Part shown: one piece after another, positions 19,647-28,830 of the stretch
Numbering within the stretch: the first letter of the stretch is position 1
Layout: the number at the start of each line of letters is the position of its first letter
NCBI GenBank assembly: GCA_946480835.1
Contig: CAMLLC010000013.1
Location: forward strand, 1-64,000
Reading direction: 5' to 3'
Source: Entomomonas sp945283395
Lineage (GTDB): Bacteria > Pseudomonadota > Gammaproteobacteria > Pseudomonadales > Pseudomonadaceae
Length of the DNA stretch: 64,000 nucleotides
Translations under genes and position numbers: made by a program
Notes under the pieces: generated by a model
Databases searched by the model: none
What the model was told of the DNA's origin: nothing
The model's input: the letters and a program-made list of their open reading frames with translations, nothing else

Positions 19647-20018
19647 ATGGCAACAATTAATCAATTGGTGCGCAAGCCTCGTAAGCGTCTCGTCGATAAA
19701 AGCGACGTCCCTGCTTTACAACGCTGCCCCCAACGTCGTGGAGTGTGTGTGCGTGTTTACACTACGACTCCTAAAAAACCTAACTCGGCTATGCGTAAAG
19801 TATGTCGTGTACGTTTAACCAATGGTTATGAAGTAACTTCCTATATTGGTGGTGAAGGTCATAACTTACAAGAACATAGTGTGGTGCTTATTCGCGGTGG
19901 TCGTGTAAAAGACTTACCCGGTGTGCGTTATCATACCGTGCGCGGATCTTTAGATACTACCGGTGTTAAAGACCGTAAACAAGCACGTTCTAAATATGGC
20001 GCTAAGCGTCCAAAATAA
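19647..20018 (+). CDS. rpsL: 30S ribosomal protein S12
   Basis: S12 sits at the decoding centre and governs accuracy. The 123 residues are standard. The streptomycin-site loop TTPKKPNSAMRKV has lysine at position 43, the drug-sensitive state, and the second site RVKDLPGVRYH keeps lysine 88. GGAG upstream of the ATG is the ribosome binding site. First gene of the str operon (rpsL-rpsG-fusA-tuf). Confidence 0.98.
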   Translation: MATINQLVRKPRKRLVDKSDVPALQRCPQRRGVCVRVYTTTPKKPNSAMRKVCRVRLTNGYEVTSYIGGEGHNLQEHSVVLIRGGRVKDLPGVRYHTVRGSLDTTGVKDRKQARSKYGAKRPK

Positions 20019-20096
20019 ATTATTTAACTTGTGTCGATAAGAGTAAGGTCGGATAAATTCCGAGCTAACCTGAAGACCGTATAGAGGGCTTATCCA

Positions 20097-20570
20097 ATGC
20101 CAAGACGTCGTGTCGCAGCTAAGCGTGAAATTCTTGATGACCCTAAGTATGGAAGTCAAATTCTCGCTAAGTTTATCAATCACGTGATGGAAAGTGGTAA
20201 AAAAGCAGTCGCTGAACGTATAGTTTACGGTGCACTTGAAACCATTAAACAACGTAAAAATACTGAGCAACCTTTAGATTTCTTCGAAAAAGCACTTGAG
20301 GCCATCGCTCCGTTAGTAGAAGTTAAGTCCCGCCGCGTAGGTGGAGCTACTTATCAGGTTCCAGTTGAAGTACGTCCATCACGTCGTAATGCGCTAGCTA
20401 TGCGCTGGTTAGTAGATGCTTCCCGCAATCGCGGCGAAAAATCTATGGCTTTAAGGCTAGCAGGTGAATTATTAGATGCCGCCGAAGGTAAAGGCGCAGC
20501 AGTTAAGAAACGTGAAGATGTACATCGTATGGCTGAAGCTAATAAAGCTTTCTCACATTATCGTTTCTAA
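20097..20570 (+). CDS. rpsG: 30S ribosomal protein S7
   Basis: S7 nucleates assembly of the 30S head and contacts the E-site tRNA. The 157 residues are one more than the usual 156. The conserved start MPRRRVAAKREILDDPKYGS and the C-terminal HRMAEANKAFSHYRF are present. The 78-base rpsL-rpsG spacer is where S7 represses translation in E. coli; the spacer here can pair (ggtcggataaattccgagc) but homology to the E. coli operator was not shown. Confidence 0.98.
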   Translation: MPRRRVAAKREILDDPKYGSQILAKFINHVMESGKKAVAERIVYGALETIKQRKNTEQPLDFFEKALEAIAPLVEVKSRRVGGATYQVPVEVRPSRRNALAMRWLVDASRNRGEKSMALRLAGELLDAAEGKGAAVKKREDVHRMAEANKAFSHYRF

Positions 20571-20597
20571 CTTTATTGATTATTTAACGAGGACCTT

Positions 20598-22700
20598 ATG
20601 GCTCGTACAACTCCTATTAATCGCTATCGTAATATTGGTATTTGCGCACATGTGGATGCCGGTAAAACTACTACGACTGAGCGTATATTATTTTATACCG
20701 GAGTGAACCACAAGATGGGTGAGGTTCATGATGGTGCTGCTACCATGGATTGGATGGAGCAAGAACAAGAGCGTGGTATTACTATTACCTCTGCTGCTAC
20801 CACAGCATTCTGGTCAGGATCTTCAAAGCAATTTGATAAATATCGGGTCAATATCATTGATACCCCAGGCCATGTGGATTTTACTATTGAAGTAGAACGT
20901 TCATTACGTGTACTAGATGGCGCTGTTGTAGTATTTTGTGGTACATCAGGCGTTGAGCCCCAATCTGAAACAGTTTGGCGTCAAGCCAATAAATATGGTG
21001 TGCCCCGCATCGTCTATGTTAATAAAATGGATCGTGCAGGCGCTAATTATTTACGTGTTATTGAGCAAATTAAAAAACGCTTAGGTCATACTCCTGTACC
21101 TATTCAGTTAGCTATTGGTGCAGAGGAAAATTTTCAAGGTCAAGTAGATCTTCTAAAGATGAAGGCTATTTATTGGAATGATGCTGATCAAGGCGTAACG
21201 TTCCGTGAAGAAGAAATTCCTGCGGATATGAAAGAGTTAGCAGAAGAATGGCGCTCTCATATGGTGGAAGCAGCAGCTGAAGCTAATGAAGAATTAATGA
21301 ACAAGTACTTAGAAGAAGGTGACTTATCTACTGAAGATATAGTGGCTGGTCTTCGTCAACGTACTATTGCTTGTGAAATTGTGCCAGCAGTATGTGGTTC
21401 ATCTTTTAAAAATAAAGGTGTCCCATTGGTGCTAGATGCGGTTATTCAGTTTTTACCATCACCAGATGAAATTCCTTCTATTAAAGGAACTGATCCAGAT
21501 GATGCTGAGAAACATGATGAACGTCATGCTGATGATAATGAACCATTTTCAGCATTGGCATTCAAGATCGCTTCTGATAAATTCGTAGGTACCTTAACCT
21601 TTGTGCGTGTTTATTCAGGTGTACTAAAATCAGGCGACTCAGTTATTAACTCTGTAAAGGGTAAGAAAGAGCGTGTGGGTCGTATGGTGCAGATGCATGC
21701 TAACGATCGTAAAGAAATTGATGAAGTACGTGCGGGAGATATTGCAGCACTTATTGGCATGAAAGATGTGACTACAGGTGACACTTTATGCGATAGTGAT
21801 AAGCCAATTATTCTTGAACGTATGGATTTCCCTGAGCCAGTAATATCTGTAGCTGTTGAGCCAAAAACTAAAGCTGACCAAGAAAAAATGGGACTTGCTT
21901 TAAGTAAATTAGCTCAAGAAGATCCCTCTTTCCGTGTTAATACAGACGAGGAATCAGGCCAGACTATTATTTCTGGTATGGGTGAGTTACACTTAGACAT
22001 CATTGTTGACCGTATGAAACGTGAGTTTGGGGTAGAAGCTAATATAGGTAAACCTCAAGTAGCTTATCGTGAAGCCATCCGTAATACCTGTGAGGTGGAA
22101 GGTAAATATGTCCGCCAATCAGGTGGTCGTGGACAATATGGTCATTGTTGGATTCGCTTCGCCCCTGCTGATGAAGGTCAGGAAGGTTTAGAGTTTATCA
22201 ATGAAATTGTCGGTGGTGTTATTCCTAAAGAATATATTCCTGCTATCCAGAAGGGTATTGAAGAGCAAATGAAGAACGGTGTAATTGCCGGCTATCCTTT
22301 GCTTGGTTTAAAAGCAACAGTGTTTGATGGTTCCTATCATGATGTTGACTCCTCCGAGATGGCATTTAAATTTGCTGCTTCTATGGCAACTAAGCAACTT
22401 TCTACGAAAGGTGGTGCGGTGTTGCTAGAACCTATTATGAAGGTTGAAGTAGTAACTCCTGAAGACTACATGGGTGATGTAATGGGTGACCTTAATCGCC
22501 GTCGTGGTATGATTCAGGGTATGGAAGAATCTGTGTCTGGTACAGTTATTAGAGCAGAAGTTCCATTGGGTGAAATGTTTGGTTATGCTACAGACGTTCG
22601 CTCTATGTCTCAGGGTCGTGCAAGTTACTCTATGGAGTTCTTGAAATATGCTGAGGCACCATCAAATATTGCTGAAGCAATTAGTAAAAAACAAGGTTAA
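20598..22700 (+). CDS. fusA: Elongation factor G
   Basis: Translocase GTPase that moves tRNA and mRNA through the ribosome and acts with RRF in recycling. The 700 residues are slightly shorter than the P. aeruginosa protein (about 706). The P-loop is AHVDAGKTTTTERIL at about residue 17, the switch II region DTPGHVDF near 92, and NKMD near 146. ACGAGG precedes the ATG. Third gene of the str operon, 27 bases after rpsG. Confidence 0.98.
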   Translation: MARTTPINRYRNIGICAHVDAGKTTTTERILFYTGVNHKMGEVHDGAATMDWMEQEQERGITITSAATTAFWSGSSKQFDKYRVNIIDTPGHVDFTIEVERSLRVLDGAVVVFCGTSGVEPQSETVWRQANKYGVPRIVYVNKMDRAGANYLRVIEQIKKRLGHTPVPIQLAIGAEENFQGQVDLLKMKAIYWNDADQGVTFREEEIPADMKELAEEWRSHMVEAAAEANEELMNKYLEEGDLSTEDIVAGLRQRTIACEIVPAVCGSSFKNKGVPLVLDAVIQFLPSPDEIPSIKGTDPDDAEKHDERHADDNEPFSALAFKIASDKFVGTLTFVRVYSGVLKSGDSVINSVKGKKERVGRMVQMHANDRKEIDEVRAGDIAALIGMKDVTTGDTLCDSDKPIILERMDFPEPVISVAVEPKTKADQEKMGLALSKLAQEDPSFRVNTDEESGQTIISGMGELHLDIIVDRMKREFGVEANIGKPQVAYREAIRNTCEVEGKYVRQSGGRGQYGHCWIRFAPADEGQEGLEFINEIVGGVIPKEYIPAIQKGIEEQMKNGVIAGYPLLGLKATVFDGSYHDVDSSEMAFKFAASMATKQLSTKGGAVLLEPIMKVEVVTPEDYMGDVMGDLNRRRGMIQGMEESVSGTVIRAEVPLGEMFGYATDVRSMSQGRASYSMEFLKYAEAPSNIAEAISKKQG

Positions 22701-22733
22701 TTTTCCATTTGATTTGATAAGAGGTTTATTCTC

Positions 22734-23927
22734 GTGGCTAAGGAAAAATTTGAACGTAAGAAACCCCACGTAAACGTAGGTACAATCGGTCACGTGGACC
22801 ATGGTAAAACAACTTTAACTGCAGCGTTAACTACAGTTTGTGCTAATACTTGGGGCGGTGCTGCAAAAGCATTTGACCAAATTGATAATGCTCCAGAGGA
22901 AAAAGCACGTGGTATTACTATTAATACCTCACACGTTGAGTATGACTCTCCAAAACGTCATTATGCTCACGTAGACTGTCCAGGCCATGCTGACTATGTT
23001 AAAAATATGATTACTGGTGCTGCGCAAATGGATGGTGCTATCCTTGTTGTTTCAGCAGCTGATGGTCCTATGCCGCAAACTCGTGAACACATTTTGTTGT
23101 CTCGCCAAGTAGGTGTGCCATATATTGTTGTTTTCATGAATAAAGCAGATATGGTTGATGACGCTGAGTTAATCGACTTAGTTGAAATGGAAATTCGTGA
23201 CTTATTAAATAGTTATGAATTCCCTGGTGATGATACTCCTATCATCATTGGTTCTGCATTAATGGCGTTAGAAGGTAAAGATGATAATGGTATTGGCGTT
23301 TCAGCTGTTAAGAAATTAGTTGAAACATTAGACGATTATATTCCTGAGCCAGTACGTGCTATTGATCAACCATTCTTAATGCCAATTGAAGACGTGTTTT
23401 CAATCTCTGGCCGTGGTACTGTTGTAACTGGTCGTGTTGAACGTGGTGTTATTAAAGTAGGTGACGAAATCGAAATTGTAGGTCTTCGTCCAACTACTAA
23501 AACAACCTGTACTGGTGTTGAAATGTTCCGTAAGTTACTAGACGAAGGTCGTGCTGGTGAGAATATTGGTGCATTATTACGTGGTACTAAACGTGAAGAA
23601 GTTGAACGTGGTCAAGTATTAGCTAAACCAGGTTCTATTACTCCACATACTGTATTTGAATGTGAAGTTTACGTATTATCAAAAGATGAAGGTGGCCGTC
23701 ATACTCCTTTCTTCAAAGGATATCGTCCACAATTCTATTTCCGTACTACTGACGTAACTGGTTCTTGTGAGTTACCAGAAGGTACTGAAATGGTAATGCC
23801 TGGTGATAACGTAAAAATGACTGTTACCTTAATTAACCCGATTGCGATGGAAGAAGGTTTACGCTTCGCTATTCGTGAAGGTGGTCGTACAGTAGGTGCA
23901 GGTGTTGTATCTAAGATTATTAAGTAA
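22734..23927 (+). CDS. tuf: Elongation factor Tu
   Basis: EF-Tu delivers aminoacyl-tRNA to the ribosome. The 397-residue product starts with GTG after AGAGG. It shows GHVDHGKTTLTAAL (P-loop, residue about 19), DCPGHADY near 81 and NKADMVD near 136. It is the tufA position at the end of the str operon. The second copy normally found between tRNA-Thr and tRNA-Trp is missing in this window, so this may be the only tuf gene of the genome. A strong terminator follows instead of rpsJ. Confidence 0.98.
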   Translation: MAKEKFERKKPHVNVGTIGHVDHGKTTLTAALTTVCANTWGGAAKAFDQIDNAPEEKARGITINTSHVEYDSPKRHYAHVDCPGHADYVKNMITGAAQMDGAILVVSAADGPMPQTREHILLSRQVGVPYIVVFMNKADMVDDAELIDLVEMEIRDLLNSYEFPGDDTPIIIGSALMALEGKDDNGIGVSAVKKLVETLDDYIPEPVRAIDQPFLMPIEDVFSISGRGTVVTGRVERGVIKVGDEIEIVGLRPTTKTTCTGVEMFRKLLDEGRAGENIGALLRGTKREEVERGQVLAKPGSITPHTVFECEVYVLSKDEGGRHTPFFKGYRPQFYFRTTDVTGSCELPEGTEMVMPGDNVKMTVTLINPIAMEEGLRFAIREGGRTVGAGVVSKIIK

Positions 23928-23944
23928 TTAATATCTTTGTTAAA

Positions 23945-23972
23945 AAGCCCAACAAAGTGTTGGGCTTTTTTT
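23945..23972 (+). terminator. Rho-independent terminator after tuf
   Basis: A perfect stem AAGCCCAACA / TGTTGGGCTT with loop AAG is followed by a run of T (23966-23972). It ends the str operon 18 bases after the tuf stop and separates it from the moxR operon. Confidence 0.93.
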
Positions 23973-24392
23973 ATGCCATTTATCTTATAATTTATAACAA
24001 TATAGAGATCCTGCTTAACATTATAATAAAGTAGTGGTTAATCATGAAAAGTAAATTTTCTACGCACAGGCAATTTATTATCTTTTAACTAACTGAAGAT
24101 TAAATTATTATGTATGAATCCTAAGGTTATAAGCTATTATCTTCGAGCTGATTGTAATAAGTTTATTGATAGCTAAAGATGTGTGGCAGTTGGTTTAAAT
24201 AAGTTATAAAGTATAATTGTTTTTTGTATTAAATAAAGTATGGTAGTTTAGCTTATATCTTTTATAAGGCTTAAGTGGCAACAACTATCTATAAACTACT
24301 AAATAATTTCGTTAATAAACTAAACTAATGGAAGATATTTACAAGTTTTTCTATAGAATAGCAAATTTAAAATTATTTATTGGGAATGTTAC
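23973..24392. other. Gene-free spacer at the broken str/S10 junction
   Basis: About 420 AT-rich bases with no credible frame. In Pseudomonas and E. coli-type chromosomes rpsJ and the S10 operon would follow tuf closely. A TATAAT-like element at about 24211-24216 (aaagtataattg) could serve the downstream operon, but the transcript would have a long leader. I see no remnant of a ribosomal protein gene. Confidence 0.45.
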
Positions 24393-25301
24393 ATGTTAAA
24401 TAAGTTAAATAACTGTATTAGTTATGTTAATAAGGTTTTGCTAGGTAAAGAATTACAAGTTAAATTAGCCATCACCTGCCTGTTAGCAAAAGGACATTTA
24501 TTATTAGAAGATTTACCTGGCATGGGTAAAACTACATTAAGTCAAGCGTTAGCTAAAGTGATGGGGCTTTCATTCCAACGTATTCAATTTACCTCAGATT
24601 TATTGCCTGGTGATATTTTAGGAACGTCTGTCTTTGATAAAAATTCAGGCGAGTTCATTTTTCATGCTGGTCCTATTTTTGTGGAGTTGGTATTAGCCGA
24701 TGAAATTAATAGAGCAACGCCCAAAAGCCAAAGTGCACTGTTAGAAGCTATGGAAGAAGGGCAAGTAACTATTGAAGGAGTGACTAGGCCATTACCTGAG
24801 CCTTTTTTTGTAATAGCTACCCAAAATCCCTCTAATCAGGGAGGAACGTTTGCTTTGCCCGATTCACAGCTAGATAGATTTTTAATGCGATTATCATTAG
24901 GTTATCCCGCACAAGCTGCTGAGAAAGCATTATTAATGGGGAAATCAAGGCGAAGTATTATTCCTTTATTAAAACCTGTTTTAACGCGAGATGAATTAAA
25001 AAAGGCACAGAATATTATTCCACAAATAAAAGCTAGTGAAGCTATTATTGATTATATCTTAAGACTTGTTACCGCCTCTCGTACTCAGGATGGCTTTGGA
25101 AAGGGCCTCTCTCCCCGTACTAGTTTAGGGTTATTAGCTTCAGCAAGAGCATGGGCTTTTTTAGCGGGGCGAGATTACGTTATTCCTGAAGATGTTCAGG
25201 TTGTTTTACCGGCAGTAGTAGGTCATAGATTACATGATCAAGTGGGATTACAAGGTGGGGCATTGGTGCAACAGTTATTAACTAAAGTAGCTGTTATTTA
25301 A
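24393..25301 (+). CDS. MoxR-family AAA+ ATPase
   Basis: An AAA+ chaperone-like ATPase of the MoxR family. Members usually help mature or insert partner proteins encoded beside them. The 302 residues contain the Walker A LPGMGKTT (about 43-50), Walker B LVLADEINRA near 108 with sensor 1 ATQNPSNQGG near 150, and the C-terminal lid SPRTSLGLLASARAWA near 235. The stop overlaps the next start (TAATG), and the three-gene set moxR-DUF58-transglutaminase corresponds to PA2875-PA2873 of P. aeruginosa. The substrate is not known. Confidence 0.92.
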   Translation: MLNKLNNCISYVNKVLLGKELQVKLAITCLLAKGHLLLEDLPGMGKTTLSQALAKVMGLSFQRIQFTSDLLPGDILGTSVFDKNSGEFIFHAGPIFVELVLADEINRATPKSQSALLEAMEEGQVTIEGVTRPLPEPFFVIATQNPSNQGGTFALPDSQLDRFLMRLSLGYPAQAAEKALLMGKSRRSIIPLLKPVLTRDELKKAQNIIPQIKASEAIIDYILRLVTASRTQDGFGKGLSPRTSLGLLASARAWAFLAGRDYVIPEDVQVVLPAVVGHRLHDQVGLQGGALVQQLLTKVAVI

Positions 25302-26269
25302 TGGCTGTTGTGTCTGATTTCATGGAAAAATGGGCTGCTAACAAGATGTTGAAGGGGCAAGAGATTACCTTAAATTATAAACGCGTCTTCATATTGCCTA
25401 CTAAAGCTGGCATTGTTTTTGTCTTACTATTAATTATTATTTTATTATTAGGGATTAATTATCAAAGTAATTTGGTTTATGGCCTTTGTTTTACGTTAGG
25501 TTCCATTTTGTTTATAACTATTATTCATACCTGTCGGAATTTAGCAAATACTATTATCGCTAATACTGGGGCTGCGCCTGTGTTTGCAGGAGAAGCTGCA
25601 AGTTTTCGATTGCATTTAGAGTCCAAAAAAGGTGCTAATCAGGCAATAGGTGTCACTTGGGCAAGCTATAAAGGCAATGAGTTACAAGAAGAATTACAGT
25701 TAATAGATGTAACTAAGCAAACAGGTGCTGATTTATTGTTGATTAAAGAAGCTCCTAAAAGGGGTATTTTTTATCCAGGGCGTATCTATATTCAAACGCA
25801 ATTTCCTTTGGGATTATTTGTTAGCTGGACGGAAGTTGATTTATTTTTAAAAGTAATTGTATACCCTAAACCTATAGCAGGTGTGATTTGCCCATCGGGC
25901 TATGTAGGAGAAGAGGAAGATGGAGCCGTCTCGCTTGGCAGAGGTGTAGATGATTTTCAAGGGCTTAGAAGCTATCAGCCTGGTGATTCAATGCGTTTTA
26001 TTAATTGGAAGTCCTTTTCAAAGGAGCAAGGTTTATTTGTCAAGGATTTTTCGTCCTTAGTAGGCCAAGATGTTTGGTTAGATTTTGCTTTAGTTGAAGG
26101 TAGTATTGATCATAAGTTGTCTGTTCTTTGTTATTGGGTGCTTAAGATGAGTCAGGAACAACATCCTTTTGGTTTAAAGTTACCTAATATTGAGTTGCCC
26201 CCTGATATAGGTGAAAAACATCAGCAAGAGGCTTTGTATGCATTGGCTATGTATGGGATAACTAAATGA
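25301..26269 (+). CDS. DUF58 membrane protein
   Basis: A DUF58 (vWA-like) protein of unknown biochemical role that co-occurs with MoxR ATPases. The 322 residues have two adjacent N-terminal membrane segments (about 33-51 and 55-80). A cytoplasmic or periplasmic domain with the family signature GVDDFQGLRSYQPGDSMRFI and NWKSFSK follows near residues 213-240. Both ends overlap neighbours: it starts within the moxR stop and its stop overlaps the tgpA start as ATGA. Such tight coupling suggests the three products act together at the inner membrane. Confidence 0.9.
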   Translation: MAVVSDFMEKWAANKMLKGQEITLNYKRVFILPTKAGIVFVLLLIIILLLGINYQSNLVYGLCFTLGSILFITIIHTCRNLANTIIANTGAAPVFAGEAASFRLHLESKKGANQAIGVTWASYKGNELQEELQLIDVTKQTGADLLLIKEAPKRGIFYPGRIYIQTQFPLGLFVSWTEVDLFLKVIVYPKPIAGVICPSGYVGEEEDGAVSLGRGVDDFQGLRSYQPGDSMRFINWKSFSKEQGLFVKDFSSLVGQDVWLDFALVEGSIDHKLSVLCYWVLKMSQEQHPFGLKLPNIELPPDIGEKHQQEALYALAMYGITK

Positions 26270-28275
26270 GTCAATATACTAGTTTAGTTACTAGAAATGG
26301 TTTGACGTGGCTATTAATAGCACAGGTGTTAACTATATTGCCGTTATCTTTTTATTTACCCTGGTGGGTGTTAGGTCTATGGTTAGGTTGTGCTTTATGG
26401 CGTATCCAGATCTATAAAATGAAGTTCAGTTATCCCAAGGTGTTAGTAAAATTATTGATAGTAGTTATTATAGCAGCAGGAGTTTTTTTTAGTCGTGGGA
26501 CAATTATAGGATTAGATGGTGGGGTTGCACTATTAATTGCAGCTTTCTCATTAAAACTCATAGAGTTGAAAAGCAAAAGAGATGCTGTAGTTACTATCTA
26601 TATAGGCTTTTTGGTGATAGTTGCTAGTTATCTTTATACTAATAGTTTTAACTGGGTTGTTTATAGTTTATTACCTATTATTACTTTATTAGCTGCATTA
26701 ATAGGCTTGAACCAAACTAAATTTGCTGATGATGTTTTAGGAACAATTAAATTGGCTTGTATTTTGTTAATCCAAGCCATTCCTCTTATGCTCGTATTAT
26801 TTTTCTTTTTCCCTAGGCTTGAGCCATTATGGAGTTTGCCATTACCGAAAGGATCACAACAAAAAACAGGTATATCAAATAAAATGGTAGCTGGGGAAAT
26901 GTCAAATTTAACCCAATCATCTGAGTTAGTTTTCAGAGCAACTTTTACTAATACAACGCCTATTAGAAATAAACTTTATTGGCGTGCGCTTACTTTAGAA
27001 ACTTATAATGGTAGAGCTTGGTCTCAAGCTTGGGATTTGTCTTATAGAAGACAACAAGCTCCTCCTTGGCAGTATAATCCTTCTACCGACCAAAGAATTG
27101 ATTATCAAATAGTGATGCAACCCACTTTTCAAAATTGGCTTATTTATTTAGATACACCACAACTTTTGCCAGCAGGGGTAAAAAGATATGCTGATTTTCA
27201 TTTAGAAAGGTCTAAGATGATTGATAGTGTTTATTCTTATCAATTAACTTCGTGGCCAAATGCAATAAGAGAACCCGATGGCTTACCGCGAATTAATATA
27301 AATAAGCAACTGCCATTGCATACTGATCCCAGAGCAAGAGCATTTGCCGAACAACTCAAGAATACTTATCATGGTAATACTGAGCAAATAGTAAATGCTT
27401 TATTAAAATATTTTCGAGAACAACCCTATTATTACACGTTACAGACTCCAGATATGGGGGCTAATAGTATTGATACGTTCTTTTTTGATATAAAACGGGG
27501 ATTTTGTGAGCATTACGCTAGTGCTACCGCTTTTATTTTAAGGTCAGCTGATATTCCTGCTAGGGTAGTATTGGGTTATCAGGGTGGGGAAATTAATAGT
27601 GCCGGGAATTTTGTGCAAGTCCATCAGTTCGATGCTCATGCTTGGGTAGAATATTGGCAACAAGGAAAAGGTTGGATCACTATTGACCCAACTTTCCAAG
27701 TAGCCCCTAATCGTATAGAGCAAGGATTAAGAGAAGCTTTAGATGCAAAAGATCAGCAGCAATTAGGTAATAATATTTTAGGTTATGGATCTGATAGCGT
27801 ATTCACCAAATTACGTTTAGCATGGGATAACTTTAATAATGAATGGGATATTTTTATAGGTACCTTTAATACGGATCAGCAAAGAGGATTATTACAAAAA
27901 TTAGTAGGTACGACTAAGTTGGTTTATTTAAGTATCTTTTTAGCTATAGGGTTTATTATAGTTTCAAGTGTTTGGCTATTAATATTATTAAAACCATGGA
28001 AGAAAACAAATGACCCATTACTGAGGTATTTTCAACAATTTGAATCTATTCTAGCCCGCCAAGGTATTGAGCGAGAATTGGGCGAGGGACCTGTGGCTTT
28101 TGCTCAGAAAGCTCAGCAAAGTTTGCCTGATTTTGCTGAATTAATTAAGTCATTTATTAATACATTTGTTGCACAGAGGTATGCTCAGCAATTTACTTCT
28201 TCATCATCTTTGCCTAACATTTTAAAAAAATTACGTAAAATGTCACATCGGCAAAAATGGTCATTTTGTAAATGA
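26266..28275 (+). CDS. tgpA: Membrane transglutaminase-like protein TgpA
   Basis: Homologue of P. aeruginosa TgpA (PA2873), an inner-membrane protein with a periplasmic transglutaminase domain reported as essential in that species. The 669 residues carry an N-terminal block of five or six membrane helices (about 10-190), a large periplasmic domain, and one more helix near 555-575 before a short cytoplasmic DUF4129-like tail. The catalytic triad is visible: Cys414 in GFCEHYAS, His458 in DAHAWVEYW and Asp474 in TIDPT. The spacing between the three matches TgpA. The start overlaps the DUF58 stop by 4 bases. Substrate and product remain unknown. Confidence 0.93.
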   Translation: MSQYTSLVTRNGLTWLLIAQVLTILPLSFYLPWWVLGLWLGCALWRIQIYKMKFSYPKVLVKLLIVVIIAAGVFFSRGTIIGLDGGVALLIAAFSLKLIELKSKRDAVVTIYIGFLVIVASYLYTNSFNWVVYSLLPIITLLAALIGLNQTKFADDVLGTIKLACILLIQAIPLMLVLFFFFPRLEPLWSLPLPKGSQQKTGISNKMVAGEMSNLTQSSELVFRATFTNTTPIRNKLYWRALTLETYNGRAWSQAWDLSYRRQQAPPWQYNPSTDQRIDYQIVMQPTFQNWLIYLDTPQLLPAGVKRYADFHLERSKMIDSVYSYQLTSWPNAIREPDGLPRININKQLPLHTDPRARAFAEQLKNTYHGNTEQIVNALLKYFREQPYYYTLQTPDMGANSIDTFFFDIKRGFCEHYASATAFILRSADIPARVVLGYQGGEINSAGNFVQVHQFDAHAWVEYWQQGKGWITIDPTFQVAPNRIEQGLREALDAKDQQQLGNNILGYGSDSVFTKLRLAWDNFNNEWDIFIGTFNTDQQRGLLQKLVGTTKLVYLSIFLAIGFIIVSSVWLLILLKPWKKTNDPLLRYFQQFESILARQGIERELGEGPVAFAQKAQQSLPDFAELIKSFINTFVAQRYAQQFTSSSSLPNILKKLRKMSHRQKWSFCK

Positions 28276-28276
28276 T

Positions 28277-28299
28277 AAGGGTATCTAGTAGATACCCTT
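28277..28299. terminator. Bidirectional terminator between tgpA and uspA
   Basis: A perfect 10-bp stem AAGGGTATCT / AGATACCCTT with loop AGT lies directly after the tgpA stop and before the convergent universal stress gene. The T-tracts are short, so efficiency is uncertain. Confidence 0.6.
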
Positions 28300-28303
28300 A
28301 TTA

Positions 28304-28753
28304 TTAGTCATTTTTATCTTTTTGATGTAATGCAATAGCTAATATATCACAAGGAGCGTTTTGTAATAGATCTTTAGTAGTAGAACCTAATAATAATGCT
28401 AGGCCATGTCGGCCGTGGCTCCCTACAACTATTAAATCACAGCCATTTTCTTGGGCTATTCGGTGAATTTCTTGGCGTGGTTGTCCATAGCAAAGATAAC
28501 AGTGTTCACTCGTTAAGCTTGGATAATCAGCTATGTAAAAATCAAGCCGTTCCCTAGCATTTTGTAATTGTTCCTGTTGCAGTGTGGATAAATCCATAGG
28601 AATATCTCCACCAAAGGCTAAGGAGACTGGTTCAAGAATATTAATAAGTGATACCTTTGCTTGATATAAATTAGCTAATTCGCAGGCTTGTTGAATAACA
28701 TGAGGACTTTCTTCTGTTAAATCAACAGCCACTAATAGATGTTTGTAAGCCAT
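28304..28753 (-). CDS. uspA: Universal stress protein UspA family
   Basis: A UspA-fold cytoplasmic stress protein. The start was set at MAYKHLLVAVDLTEES, 149 residues, because it aligns with the family start and is preceded by AGAGGAA; the longer frame would add 24 unrelated residues. The ATP-binding signature is present as VVGSHGRHGLALLLGSTT near residue 110 (G-2X-G-9X-G-S/T type), and an aspartate follows the first strand (VAVDLT). It lies convergent to tgpA. The exact role of this paralogue cannot be told from the sequence. Confidence 0.92.
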   Translation of the reverse strand: MAYKHLLVAVDLTEESPHVIQQACELANLYQAKVSLINILEPVSLAFGGDIPMDLSTLQQEQLQNARERLDFYIADYPSLTSEHCYLCYGQPRQEIHRIAQENGCDLIVVGSHGRHGLALLLGSTTKDLLQNAPCDILAIALHQKDKND

Positions 28754-28830
28754 AGTATAATTCCTCTTGTTAATGGGTTGGCTTGTAATTGAAAAATTTA
28801 CAGCAGTTAAAGATAATAGTTGCAACTAAA

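Noticed and set aside
19561..19818. An 85-codon frame overlapping the start of rpsL
   Set aside because: It is out of frame with rpsL, spans its promoter-leader region and has no family features.
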